Source of the DNA: an uncultured Clostridia bacterium
Lineage (GTDB): Bacteria > Bacillota > Clostridia > Christensenellales > Borkfalkiaceae
Length of the DNA: 64,000 nucleotides
Reading direction: 5' to 3'
Assembly: GCA_934796775.1 (NCBI GenBank)
Contig: CAKVPH010000002.1
Coordinates: forward strand, 62,001-126,000
Shown: piece by piece, positions 38,210 to 47,006 of the stretch
How positions within the stretch are numbered: position 1 is the stretch's first letter
Layout of the letters: each line of letters starts with the position of its first letter
Program-made: the position numbers and the translations under genes
The notes under the pieces: model-generated
What the model saw: the letters and a program-made list of their open reading frames with translations, nothing else
Databases searched by the model: none
What the model was told of the DNA's origin: nothing

Positions 38210-39376
38210 ATGACAGATAAAAGAGTATTTTTAATCGTTTTGGATAGCATGGGGATAGGCGAACTACCCGATGCCAACCTTTGGCATGACGAAGGCAGCA
38301 ATACTTTAAAAACCATAAGGAACGACGCACATTTTAATTGTCCGGAGCTTGAAAAACTCGGACTTTTCAATATAGAAGGCGTAGGCGGCGGAGTTGAAAA
38401 ACCGCTCGCGTGCTTTGCCAGAATGGCAGAGCAATCTATGGGTAAAGATACCACTATCGGACACTGGGAAATTGCAGGGCTTGTTTCAAAACAGCCGCTC
38501 CCGACATATCCGAACGGTTTTCCCAAAGAGATAATCGACGAATTTGAAAGACAAACGGGCAGAAAAACGTTATGCAATAAACCGTATTCGGGAACGGAAG
38601 TAATAAAGGTTTACGGCGAAGAGCATATAAAAACGGGTGCGCTCATAGTCTATACTTCGGCAGACAGCGTGTTCCAGATTGCCGCGCATGAAGACGTCGT
38701 GCCGGTAGAAACGCTTTACGAATATTGCCGCATAGCCAGAAAAATTCTCTGCGGCAAAAACGGAGTCGGCAGGGTTATCGCTCGTCCGTTTACGGGCTCT
38801 TATCCGTTTACGCGTACTTCTAACAGGCACGATTTTTCGCTTGATCCGCCTGCCGTAACCATGTGCGACGTTATAAAGGACGCAGGATTTGACTGTATAT
38901 CGGTAGGTAAAATTTACGATATATTTGCAGGCCGCGGCTTAACCGAAAGCAACCATATGAACGGCAACGACGACGGCATGAGAATAACGCTTGAAAAGCA
39001 AAAACAGGATTTTAAAGGACTTTGCTTTACAAATCTTGTTGATTTCGATATGCTTTACGGGCATCGTAACGATATAGTCGGCTATGCTTCGGCAATGACC
39101 GCTTTCGATAAGCATTTAAAGGAATTTTTAGACAATATGCGCGAAGGCGATTTGCTTATAATAACGGCAGACCACGGTTGCGATCCCGGTACTCCGTCAA
39201 CCGATCACTCCCGCGAGTACACGCCCATGCTCGCATACGGAAGCGACATAAAGCAGGGTGTAGATTTAAAAACTCGTTCGAGCTTTGCAGATATTTCCGC
39301 AACCGTGCTTGAATATTTAGGGCTAAATCAGGGCGAAACAAAGGGCGAAAGCTTTTTGAGGTTAATTAAAAAATAA
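38210..39376 (+). CDS. deoB: Phosphopentomutase
   Basis: 388 residues, full length for DeoB, an alkaline phosphatase superfamily enzyme with two metal ions. It converts (deoxy)ribose 1-phosphate to the 5-phosphate. Motifs: IVLDSMGIGELPDA at the N-terminus (metal Asp12), GKDTTIGHWEI with the catalytic threonine, and ITADHGCDPGTPSTDHSREY near the C-terminus (metal ligands). It links the phosphorylases (DeoD, Pdp) with DeoC. The stretch after its stop carries a short AT-rich tandem duplication (about 39361-39409). Confidence 0.97.
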   Translation: MTDKRVFLIVLDSMGIGELPDANLWHDEGSNTLKTIRNDAHFNCPELEKLGLFNIEGVGGGVEKPLACFARMAEQSMGKDTTIGHWEIAGLVSKQPLPTYPNGFPKEIIDEFERQTGRKTLCNKPYSGTEVIKVYGEEHIKTGALIVYTSADSVFQIAAHEDVVPVETLYEYCRIARKILCGKNGVGRVIARPFTGSYPFTRTSNRHDFSLDPPAVTMCDVIKDAGFDCISVGKIYDIFAGRGLTESNHMNGNDDGMRITLEKQKQDFKGLCFTNLVDFDMLYGHRNDIVGYASAMTAFDKHLKEFLDNMREGDLLIITADHGCDPGTPSTDHSREYTPMLAYGSDIKQGVDLKTRSSFADISATVLEYLGLNQGETKGESFLRLIKK

Positions 39377-39409
39377 TATAAAAAGGTTAATTAAAAAAAA
39401 TATAAAAGG
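39361..39409. repeat. Short AT-rich tandem duplication
   Basis: Two near-identical units of about 24 bp, each beginning GTTAATTAAAAAA, at 39361-39384 and 39386-39409. The first overlaps the last codons of deoB. Probably replication slippage. Confidence 0.6.
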
Positions 39410-39482
39410 TGATTTCGCGCGCTTAAGGCAAAAACATTAAAGTCCTGTATGGCGCGCAAAAAACTTTTTTAAAAGGGGAAAA

Positions 39483-39881
39483 ATGACTGACAGAGAACTT
39501 ATGGAACTTGCTGTTAAAGCGAGAAGTATGGCTTACACGCCTTATTCGAATTATAAAGTCGGAGCTGCTCTTTTATGCAAAAACGGCAAAGTGTTTTTGG
39601 GATGTAATATCGAAAACGCGTCTTTCGGCGCTACAAACTGTGCCGAACGCACGGCGATTTTTAAAGCCGTAAGCGAAGGCGAAACCGAATTTGAAAAAAT
39701 CGCCGTTGCCGGCGGAAAAGACCAACCCGATAACGATTGTTCGCCTTGCGGAATTTGCCGTCAGGTAATGACCGAGTTTTGCGATAAAGATTTTATCGTT
39801 ATATTAGGCACGCCGGATAACTTAGTGAAGTACCGCTTAGAGCAGCTTTTGCCCCTGTTTTTTACCAAAAACAATATGTAA
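39483..39881 (+). CDS. cdd: Cytidine deaminase
   Basis: 132 residues, the small tetrameric type. It deaminates cytidine and deoxycytidine to uridine and deoxyuridine. Zinc ligands are Cys53 in TNCAERTAIF and Cys89 and Cys92 in CSPCGICRQ; Glu55 is the proton shuttle. An AAAAGGGG-type site precedes the ATG. Its product is the substrate of the pyrimidine phosphorylase encoded 48 bp downstream. Confidence 0.97.
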   Translation: MTDRELMELAVKARSMAYTPYSNYKVGAALLCKNGKVFLGCNIENASFGATNCAERTAIFKAVSEGETEFEKIAVAGGKDQPDNDCSPCGICRQVMTEFCDKDFIVILGTPDNLVKYRLEQLLPLFFTKNNM

Positions 39882-39928
39882 GCGGCACATGTTTTTAAGA
39901 CACAACTTTTTATAGGCAGGATATTAAC

Positions 39929-41230
39929 ATGAGAATGTACGATATAATAAAAAAGAAACGTGACGGCGGAGTGTTATCGCGCGAAGAAATAGATTTTTTT
40001 ATTCACGGCTATGTCAGCGGCGAGATTCCCGATTATCAGGCTTCGGCACTGTGTATGGCAATATATTTTCGCGGAATGACTACCGAAGAAACCACATATC
40101 TTACGCTCGCCGTGCGCGATTCGGGTGAAAAACTTGATTTTTCAAATATAAAAGGTATAAGAGTAGATAAACATTCCACAGGCGGCGTAGGCGATAAAAC
40201 CAGCCTTGTGGTTGCGCCTATCGTGGCGTCGCTCGGCGTAAAAGTTGCAAAAATGAGCGGCAGAGGGTTAGGACATACCGGCGGAACGATTGACAAACTC
40301 GAAGCTATCGACGGATTTAAAACGGATCTTCCCGTTGAAGAATTTGAAAGAATCGTAAACGAAGTAGGAATTGCTATTGTCGGGCAAAACGCCGAACTTG
40401 CGCCTGCCGATAAAAAACTGTATGCTCTTCGCGACGTTACCGCTACGGTGGACAGCATGCCTTTAATAGCTTCCAGCATTATGGGTAAAAAACTTGCCGC
40501 CGATGACGATTGTATTGTTTTAGACGTAAAAACGGGCAGCGGCTCGTTTATGAAAACGGTAGCGGACAGTAAAAGACTTGCCCGTATAATGGTGGATATA
40601 GGCAAAAATGCAGGTAAAGAGATGCTTGCGCTTATTACCGATATGGATATTCCGCTCGGCAATGCGATAGGTAATTCTTTGGAAGTAAAAGAAGCTATTG
40701 CCACGCTTAACGGTCACGGTCCCGAAGATTTTACGTTTATCTGCACGGAGCTTGCTGCTAATATGCTGTTTTTGGCAAAAAAAGGGAGTATGGCAAAATG
40801 TCGCGCAATGGTAAAAAACTCGCTTGAATCGGGCGCGGCTTTAAATACTTTAATAAAAATGGTAAAGGCGCAAGGCGGCAACGAGCAGCTTATTTTAAAT
40901 CCCGATTTATTTAAAAAGGCAAAATTTGAGCGTGAGATTATATCCTCAAAAGAAGGTTATATCAGTAGCGTCGATACCGAAGGCTACGGCATAGCAAGCC
41001 TTCTTTTAGGTGCCGGCAGAAATACCAAAGAAGACGTTATCGACTATTCCGCGGGAATAATTTTAAAGAAAAAGACGGGCGACTACGTTAAAAAAGGAGA
41101 CGTTTTAGCCGTTTTGTATACCGATAAGCAGGAACTTTTCGATAGTTCCGAGCAAAAGTTTTTACAAAGCACGCATTTGGGCGGAACTCAGCCTGAAAAA
41201 CGTCCGCTTATTTTGGCGCGAGTTAAATAG
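39929..41230 (+). CDS. pdp: Pyrimidine-nucleoside phosphorylase
   Basis: 433 residues. It phosphorolyses uridine, deoxyuridine and thymidine. The family signature KHSTGGVGDK (residues 81-90) and SGRGLGHTGGTIDKLEAI are intact, as is KTGSGSFM. The C-terminal alpha/beta domain (IKKGDVLAVLYTDKQ-type, about 350-430) is present, as usual for Firmicute Pdp. The gene could equally be named deoA by homology; Firmicute enzymes usually accept both uridine and thymidine. Confidence 0.95.
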   Translation: MRMYDIIKKKRDGGVLSREEIDFFIHGYVSGEIPDYQASALCMAIYFRGMTTEETTYLTLAVRDSGEKLDFSNIKGIRVDKHSTGGVGDKTSLVVAPIVASLGVKVAKMSGRGLGHTGGTIDKLEAIDGFKTDLPVEEFERIVNEVGIAIVGQNAELAPADKKLYALRDVTATVDSMPLIASSIMGKKLAADDDCIVLDVKTGSGSFMKTVADSKRLARIMVDIGKNAGKEMLALITDMDIPLGNAIGNSLEVKEAIATLNGHGPEDFTFICTELAANMLFLAKKGSMAKCRAMVKNSLESGAALNTLIKMVKAQGGNEQLILNPDLFKKAKFEREIISSKEGYISSVDTEGYGIASLLLGAGRNTKEDVIDYSAGIILKKKTGDYVKKGDVLAVLYTDKQELFDSSEQKFLQSTHLGGTQPEKRPLILARVK

Positions 41231-41294
41231 ACGTTTTAATTTAACTGCAAAGGCAATATTTATTTTATCAACGTGAAGCAGGGAACGAAAGAAA

Positions 41295-41888
41295 ATGGCA
41301 AAATTATATTTTAAATTCGGGGCGATGGGCTGTTCAAAAACGGCTCAAGCCCTTATAACTAAATTCAATTACGAAGAAAAAAACATGAAGGTTCTGCTCA
41401 TAAAACCTTCTATAGACACGCGCGACGGCGCAGATATGGTTGTTTCGCGCATAGGCTTAAAGGCAAAAGCGACCGTAATAACGCCGGATATGAATATTTA
41501 CGACCTATATGAAGAAAAATTTTCCGATTCCGACGTTATAATTGCCGACGAGTGTCAGTTTTTTACCGCAAAGCAGGTGGACGAACTTGCCGATATAGTA
41601 ATGAATAAAAAAATACCCGTACTTTGTTTTGGTTTAAGCACGGATTTTACCACGCATTTATTTGAAGGCAGTCGCCGCCTTTTTGAAATAGCCGAATCTA
41701 TAACCGAAATCAAATCTGTTTGCAAATGCGGAGCTAAAGCAACCGTAAACGCGCGGTTTGACGATAAGGGCAATATCGTTTATAAAGGCGAACAAGTAGT
41801 GCTTGGCGGCAACGACCGATACGAAGCAATGTGCCGCAAATGCTGGCTAAAACGTAAAGCCGAGCAGGAGTCAAAAGGGATTTTTTAA
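41295..41888 (+). CDS. tdk: Thymidine kinase, type II
   Basis: 197 residues. It phosphorylates thymidine with ATP. The P-loop reads GAMGCSKT (residues 9-16), where the usual Gly before Lys15 is Ser14. Asp85-Glu86 in IIADECQFF is the Walker B pair and general base. C-terminal zinc cysteines are in CKCG and CRKC. It ends the salvage run: salvage (kinase) and breakdown (phosphorylase) of thymidine are encoded side by side. Confidence 0.93.
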   Translation: MAKLYFKFGAMGCSKTAQALITKFNYEEKNMKVLLIKPSIDTRDGADMVVSRIGLKAKATVITPDMNIYDLYEEKFSDSDVIIADECQFFTAKQVDELADIVMNKKIPVLCFGLSTDFTTHLFEGSRRLFEIAESITEIKSVCKCGAKATVNARFDDKGNIVYKGEQVVLGGNDRYEAMCRKCWLKRKAEQESKGIF

Positions 41889-41980
41889 AACAATCTAAAT
41901 ATTCAGGCGTAAAATCTTCTTACATTAAGTAAGGAAAATTTATAATAAGTTATAAAAAATTAAAATTATAAATCTACATA

Positions 41981-42017
41981 AAAACCGGTGTCGATATCTG
42001 TGCGGCACCGGTTTTTA
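41981..42017. terminator. Terminator after tdk
   Basis: A 10-bp stem (41981-41990 with 42006-42015), 15-base loop, then TTATAT. It lies between convergent genes and could also serve the AraC-type gene on the minus strand. Confidence 0.7.
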
Positions 42018-42059
42018 TATATTTTTTATACATTATTTTATAATTAAAAAATGAATTGA

Positions 42060-42926
42060 TTAGTGTACTGTTATTTTTTTCTGATAGGCAATAGGGGCAA
42101 TACCCATATGTTTTTTAAAGAACGACGAAAAGTAGTTTTGCGACGAAAAATTCATTTCGTTTGCTATTTCATTCATGCGTTTTCCTTCGCATAAGAGTTT
42201 AATCGCATAGTCTATGCGAAGATTATTATAATAATTGATTATTCCGCAGTTTGCAAATTTATGAAATAATCTTTTTAAATTACTTGGAGATTCAAACAAA
42301 TCTTTTGATATTTTTTCTATCGTCAGGTTTAATCTGACGTTTTTATTTAAATACAATACAATTTTTTTGTATTTTAAAGCTTGTTCGCTGTGATTTTCCA
42401 GATGAATGTTAAGTTTTTCGGCGTACTTGCCTATTTTAATGCAAAGAATTTCCAAATAGTTTTTTAAAATCTGAAAGTCTTTTTCAACCTTTAATTGTTC
42501 GTATTGTAAAGAGTTATAATAATATTCGCCGTCGGTTTCGTGAAAACACTGTTTTGTTTCTTCAATCAGTGCGTCTATTAACTCGCGATCTTTAGCGTCT
42601 AACTTAATTTTTCCGTGAAAAAGCGTAGAATCTAATCCGTTGCCGTTAAACGTAATAGTAAAAATTTTCATATTTGATTTATGAATATTCCAACAGGTAT
42701 GAAATGCATTAGGTTTATGAATAATCAAATCGCCGGCTTTACAGGAATATAGTTCTTCTTCGCTTGTAATACCCACTTCTCCGTCTACGATGTATGCCAG
42801 CTCCCAAAAGTTGTGGCGTTCGCCGTCAAACCTGAAGTTTTTAGGGAAACATAGGTTGTAAAACGAGTATATGGAAATTATGTTGATTTTTGAATGTGGT
42901 TTTATAGGTTCGTATATGCCGTTCAT
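42060..42926 (-). CDS. AraC-family transcriptional regulator with cupin sensor domain
   Basis: 288 residues. The N-terminal cupin-like domain shows RHNFWELAYIVDGEVGI and SCKAGDLIIHKPNAFH. The C-terminal AraC domain has two helix-turn-helix units (LTIEKISKDLFESPSNLKRL and MNEIANEMNFSSQNYFSSFF). It is divergent from the third glycan operon (43155 onward) and most likely activates it. Sequence outside the DNA-binding domain differs clearly from the 15253-16128 regulator, suggesting a different inducer. Confidence 0.93.
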   Translation of the reverse strand: MNGIYEPIKPHSKINIISIYSFYNLCFPKNFRFDGERHNFWELAYIVDGEVGITSEEELYSCKAGDLIIHKPNAFHTCWNIHKSNMKIFTITFNGNGLDSTLFHGKIKLDAKDRELIDALIEETKQCFHETDGEYYYNSLQYEQLKVEKDFQILKNYLEILCIKIGKYAEKLNIHLENHSEQALKYKKIVLYLNKNVRLNLTIEKISKDLFESPSNLKRLFHKFANCGIINYYNNLRIDYAIKLLCEGKRMNEIANEMNFSSQNYFSSFFKKHMGIAPIAYQKKITVH

Positions 42927-42932
42927 ATTTTT

Positions 42933-42961
42933 AATTTAAAACATTTTTATGTTTTTGTCAA
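42933..42961 (-). promoter_or_regulatory. Promoter of the second AraC-type gene, start site at the ATG
   Basis: On the minus strand: TTGACA (42961-42956), 17-base spacer, TAAATT (42938-42933). The predicted start is at about 42926, the first base of the start codon, as for the other AraC-type gene. Confidence 0.5.
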
Positions 42962-43035
42962 TGCTTTTTTAAAATAAAAAAAAGAAAAAACGTTTTTTTT
43001 GCTCCGAATTCATAAATCAGATGTCTAATTTGGTA

Positions 43036-43064
43036 TAGACTGCGGAGTTTTTAAGTGATAAAAT
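43036..43064 (+). promoter_or_regulatory. Possible activator-dependent promoter of the third glycan operon
   Basis: TAGACT (43036-43041), 17-base spacer, TAAAAT (43059-43064) with an extended TG two bases upstream. The poor -35 box fits activation by the divergent AraC protein. Confidence 0.45.
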
Positions 43065-43095
43065 ATGAGGGAAAATTAATTTTTCAGATATAGCG

Positions 43096-43141
43096 TCTGA
43101 TAAATAAAGTTATATAATTCTGATAAATAAAGTTATATAAT
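43096..43141 (+). repeat. Perfect 23-bp tandem duplication before the operon
   Basis: Two identical 23-bp units, 43096-43118 and 43119-43141, each starting TCTGATAAATAAAG and ending TATAAT. The second unit ends within the ATG at 43140, creating a spurious upstream start. It lengthens the leader and doubles a TATAAT box. Confidence 0.9.
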
Positions 43142-43154
43142 GAGGAATTCAGGT

Positions 43155-44834
43155 ATGACGAATGTTTTTTATTTAACAAATAAGCACGCGGTTAAAAGCC
43201 AAAACGATGCGGATTGCTTTTTTCCGGAATTATTTTGTTTGATCGGATTAAGCGCAAATAAGATTAACGAAAGCGAAATTTTGCAAGACGATTGTAAAGG
43301 AGCCGTTCTGTTTGCAGGCGAGCGTGATTATTCGAACTCCATTGAAAAGCTTAGTGTTTTTGCCGAAAAAGGCGGCACGGTAGTCTTTTTTAATACCGTC
43401 GGTGTAGACGATTTATGCGGAATAAAAACCATAGGCAGAATAAAATCCGAAAGCGAATTTTCCGTAAACGGACATTTTGTAGCAAATTCGGAATATATGC
43501 CGGAAAAATACAGGAATTATCCTTTGCCGATACTTAGCGATATTTTAAATAAGCGTTCGATTGATGATATGCCTGAAGTAAAAATAATAGCAACGCTGAA
43601 AGAGCAAGGCATTCCTATAGTTTTTGAGCGTAGTTATGGCAAGGGGAAAGTAATATTTTTTAGTTTTTCATTGCTAAAAACTATATGGTATAAAGCGCAA
43701 GGTCGTCCCGTATACGAGGATTTGGACGGCGACGGTTATAAACGTACGGGTGATTCTTGCATAGTAGACGCAACCGATGATTTTTATTTGCCGGTAATCG
43801 ATTTATATCTGAGATTTATCGAAGGAATGATTGCGCCTGAATCGAATTTGCCGTATATTCATCAGCTTCCGATTCAAAACGGAAAGCCTTCGGATTACGT
43901 ACTTTATTTTTCCGGCGACGAAGATCATTGCGGAGAAGAACTTATTACCGCAAATAACGTAATGCGCGAAAGAAATTTGCCGTATCACGTTCATATGCAG
44001 CCCGTTGATAAAAAGAAGTTTACCATAAGTTCTGCGGTTTACGAAGATCTTAAAAAGAAAGGAATGGAATTTTCATTGCATTTTGATTTTATAACCGATA
44101 AAACGTACGGTTACGATGAAAAAGCTATGAAAGAGCAGGTCGAACTGTATAAAAGAGAATTCCGCGAAAATCCAAAAACTTGTAATACGCACTGGTTCAT
44201 ATATAACGGGTTCGGCGAAACGGCAAGGTGGTATAACGAACTCGGGCTAAAAGGAACGATGCATAGTATAGGCATAAAGACTAATCTTTTTGATATAAAC
44301 GCCATGAACGATTATGGCTTTGCATTCGGAACTTCTTATCCTACAAGACCGCTTGACGACGCGGCTCACGGTAACGAGTTATACGATATTCCCGAGCTTA
44401 AAATTGTTTTTTACGAACCGAGATTGAGAAACGGCGAAGATGCCGAAAGAATAAAAAGGCAGGCGGAGCTTGCCAAAGAATTTGGTTTAATAAACAATAT
44501 ATTTATTCATCCTACTTATTTTACGCTCGATAGTATAGCTTCCGTTTCCGCGGTTGACGAAACGTTAAAATACGCAAAAACGCAAAACGTCGCTTACATG
44601 TCGGAAGATCAGATAACCGAGTGGTGGATAAAGCGCAGTAAATCGTCGGTATTAAACGAAGGTAACGGTAAATTTGCCGTAAAAGCAGAATGTCCGTTGG
44701 TTTTAAAGTTTTTAACCAAAGTTGAACTGCGTATAAACGATCAAATAATAGAATGCGTTGAAAAAACTATTTGCGGCAGAATCTATTACGAATATTGTAT
44801 ACCTGAAGGCAAATATTCAATCAGTGTTAAATAA
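43155..44834 (+). CDS. Putative polysaccharide-deacetylase-fold protein
   Basis: 559 residues from the ATG at 43155, chosen because GAGGAA lies 7 bases upstream; the ATG at 43140 belongs to the tandem duplication. No signal peptide. The first 200 residues look like a glutamine-amidotransferase-like fold (SVFAEKGGTVVFFNTVG, YGKGKVIFFSFSLLKTIW) without a visible catalytic triad. From about 245 a NodB-like barrel is suggested by YFSGDEDHCG (Asp255, Asp257, His258), SLHFDF (His309, Asp311), THWF and FIHPTYF (His452). These could form a metal-dependent deacetylase site, but the match is loose. First gene of the third glycan operon. It may instead be an uncharacterised enzyme of sugar modification. 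Confidence 0.7.
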   Translation: MTNVFYLTNKHAVKSQNDADCFFPELFCLIGLSANKINESEILQDDCKGAVLFAGERDYSNSIEKLSVFAEKGGTVVFFNTVGVDDLCGIKTIGRIKSESEFSVNGHFVANSEYMPEKYRNYPLPILSDILNKRSIDDMPEVKIIATLKEQGIPIVFERSYGKGKVIFFSFSLLKTIWYKAQGRPVYEDLDGDGYKRTGDSCIVDATDDFYLPVIDLYLRFIEGMIAPESNLPYIHQLPIQNGKPSDYVLYFSGDEDHCGEELITANNVMRERNLPYHVHMQPVDKKKFTISSAVYEDLKKKGMEFSLHFDFITDKTYGYDEKAMKEQVELYKREFRENPKTCNTHWFIYNGFGETARWYNELGLKGTMHSIGIKTNLFDINAMNDYGFAFGTSYPTRPLDDAAHGNELYDIPELKIVFYEPRLRNGEDAERIKRQAELAKEFGLINNIFIHPTYFTLDSIASVSAVDETLKYAKTQNVAYMSEDQITEWWIKRSKSSVLNEGNGKFAVKAECPLVLKFLTKVELRINDQIIECVEKTICGRIYYEYCIPEGKYSISVK

Positions 44835-44856
44835 TCAACTAAAAGAGGAAAGAAAT

Positions 44857-46020
44857 ATGAGAAGAATTAAAATGGGTGTTCTCGGGGCAGGTCCGAGAGC
44901 GGATTGTATATTAGAAACTTATGCTTTGTGCCCTTATGTAGAAGTTACTGCAATTTGTGACAGAGCCGACAACTTAGCCGAAAATCTTGCCAAAAAGTAT
45001 TCTGCGGCTACCGAATTTAAAGGCGTAAAAGTATATAAGGATTATGACAAAATGATGCAAGAGCGCAATTTTGAAGCTCTTTTAGTCACCATAGATCCCG
45101 ATCATCAGATAACTATTGCATGCGACGCAATGGAACGTGGCGTGCATGTTATGACGGAAGTTCCGTGCTGCACCGATATAGACGAATGTTGGAAGCTTGT
45201 AAACACGGTTGAAAAAACGGGAATGAAATATCAACTTTCCGAGCAGACGAGATACTGGCATTTTATATCCGAATGGAGAAGAATGGCACAGGAAGGCGTG
45301 TTCGGCAAGTTGCTTATGGTAGAAGGTCAGTATTTGCATTATGAAAAAACGTGGGATTTCTTCGTTAATAAAAAAACAGGCGAACACGTTCAGACGTGCA
45401 CGAACGAACTTGATTCGAATCCGGAATACGAACGTTCCTGGAGATACAGATTATTATCCGATCCTATTTATTATTTGCCGCATACGCTAAGTCCGTTGCT
45501 TAGCATTACAGGCGGAAGAATTGAAAAAGTAGCATGTTTTGGAACACGCAAAAACAGTTACTTTATGGAAGGTATTGAGTGCAGAGATATTGAATCTGCA
45601 ATTATGTACAACTCAAACGACGTTATTTTTAACGTGAGAGCAGGTTTTACCAGCCCTCATTCCAGACAAGCCGAAACGGGTGCGCACTGGTACCACGTTA
45701 AAGGAACGTACGGTTCGGTTGAGTTCTCCAGAACCGAAACCGACAAACCGAAGATGTGGATGAAGGATGAAGGGTGGAGCGAACATCCCGAATGGACGTG
45801 TGCGGACGATAAGGCAGAGGAATTTATTAAAAACAGTCCTCACGGCGGTTCAGACGGTTATCCTATAAAGTATTTTGCAGAGGCAATCGTAAACGATACC
45901 ACTCCTTTAATGGACGTTTATAAAGCTGTAGAAAGTGCCGCTCCTGCAATAATAGCTGCAAAGTCTGCGTCTTTAGGCGGCGTTCTGCTTGAAGTTCCTG
46001 ATTTCAGAAGGAAAAAATGA
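44857..46020 (+). CDS. Gfo/Idh/MocA-family NAD(P)-dependent oxidoreductase
   Basis: 387 residues from 44857 (GAGGAA 6 bases upstream). The N-terminal Rossmann fold opens MGVLGAGPRADC; VMTEVPCCTDIDECWKLV is the family's E-K/V-P region, with Val in place of the usual Lys. The larger C-terminal domain has WHYVKGTYG-like sequence and conserved histidines. Such enzymes oxidise or reduce sugars, inositols and related compounds, or hydrolyse glycosides by a redox route (GH109). Loss of the Lys in E-K-P suggests a non-standard reaction or a GH109-like role. It overlaps the next gene by 4 bp. Confidence 0.88.
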   Translation: MRRIKMGVLGAGPRADCILETYALCPYVEVTAICDRADNLAENLAKKYSAATEFKGVKVYKDYDKMMQERNFEALLVTIDPDHQITIACDAMERGVHVMTEVPCCTDIDECWKLVNTVEKTGMKYQLSEQTRYWHFISEWRRMAQEGVFGKLLMVEGQYLHYEKTWDFFVNKKTGEHVQTCTNELDSNPEYERSWRYRLLSDPIYYLPHTLSPLLSITGGRIEKVACFGTRKNSYFMEGIECRDIESAIMYNSNDVIFNVRAGFTSPHSRQAETGAHWYHVKGTYGSVEFSRTETDKPKMWMKDEGWSEHPEWTCADDKAEEFIKNSPHGGSDGYPIKYFAEAIVNDTTPLMDVYKAVESAAPAIIAAKSASLGGVLLEVPDFRRKK

Positions 46021-46961
46021 TAGAGACCGTTTTATTCACGTTATCTATAACAGCTTCTTCGGTCGTAGTGGTTTTTTATAAAAACTTTTCCATAATAAAA
46101 AGATTTAAATCGGATATATCTCTTATGGCATTCTGGTCAACCCTGCCTTTAATCGCTGTGTATGCAATACTTTGCATAATAAACGGATTTGATTTTTCGG
46201 TTGCGAATATCATATGCGGGTGCGTTGCGGGATTGTGCAATTATCTTGCGATGAAATATCTGATAAAATCAATGAGTTGCGGCTCGGTTACGCTTGCCGT
46301 AATTATAATAAATCTGAATTTTATTATTCCCGTCTGCCTGTCGTGTATTTTTCTAAGCGAAAGTGCGTCGACTCTGCAAATTGCGGGAATACTTTTAATG
46401 GCTTTTGTAACCGTATTCAGCAACCTTGACTTTAAAGCTCTAAAAAAAAGCGAAAAAACCACCGATAATCAAAATAATACAAAAATAAAGCAAAATAAAG
46501 AGAGTATAAAACCGCTCATTTTTGCGCTTATAGCATGTTTTACAAACGGCTTGCTTAATTTCATGGTAAAAGTTCAAAGTTTTGCCGTCGGCGCAAACGG
46601 ACAAGATTGCTTTTATTTTTGTATGTATTTAAGCGGAAGCATTTTCGCGTTGCTTATATATTTAATAGAAAAATCGATTTACGCCGAAAAAGCAACCGAA
46701 GAAAAATCAAACAATACGAATATAGCGGTAAAAATAGCTCTTTGCGGAATAGCAATAGGTGTTTGCTCTGCGGTATGTTTATATCCTCAGAGTATGCTTA
46801 CAAAATACGTTTCCGGAGCCGTTCAGTTTACCGTAACTGCGGCGGGAGCGGTGCTGTTAAGTTTGGCAATAGCTATCGTAAAATACAGAGAAAGACCTAC
46901 GTTAAAAAGCGTAATCGGTTCTTGTTGTTGCATAATCGCTATTTTGTTTCAACTTTTATAA
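46017..46961 (+). CDS. DMT-superfamily (EamA-like) membrane transporter
   Basis: 314 residues with about ten membrane segments in two repeated halves, separated by a charged, Asn/Lys-rich cytoplasmic loop (about 143-168). Each half ends with a small-residue-rich helix followed by an E/R-x-P element (SESASTLQIAGILLMAFV; RERPTLKSVIGSCCCIIAIL), as in EamA proteins. It overlaps the oxidoreductase stop (ATGA). It could export or import a product or metabolite of the pathway; substrate unknown. Confidence 0.8.
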   Translation: MIETVLFTLSITASSVVVVFYKNFSIIKRFKSDISLMAFWSTLPLIAVYAILCIINGFDFSVANIICGCVAGLCNYLAMKYLIKSMSCGSVTLAVIIINLNFIIPVCLSCIFLSESASTLQIAGILLMAFVTVFSNLDFKALKKSEKTTDNQNNTKIKQNKESIKPLIFALIACFTNGLLNFMVKVQSFAVGANGQDCFYFCMYLSGSIFALLIYLIEKSIYAEKATEEKSNNTNIAVKIALCGIAIGVCSAVCLYPQSMLTKYVSGAVQFTVTAAGAVLLSLAIAIVKYRERPTLKSVIGSCCCIIAILFQLL

Positions 46962-47006
46962 TATCATCGACTTACATATGTAATTTTTAATTTACGGAGG
47001 AAACAG

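Noticed and set aside
39417..39457. GCGCGC inverted repeat between deoB and cdd considered as a terminator
   Set aside because: The 6-bp stem has a 29-base loop and is not followed directly by a T-run; too weak to call.
40036..40704. 222-codon open frame on the minus strand
   Set aside because: It is antisense to the well-supported pdp gene, has low-complexity Ser/Ile-rich sequence and no ribosome binding site.
46607..46990. 127-codon plus-strand frame overlapping the DMT transporter gene
   Set aside because: It is in another frame of a clear membrane protein gene, is Arg/Lys/Phe-rich, and has no ribosome binding site.
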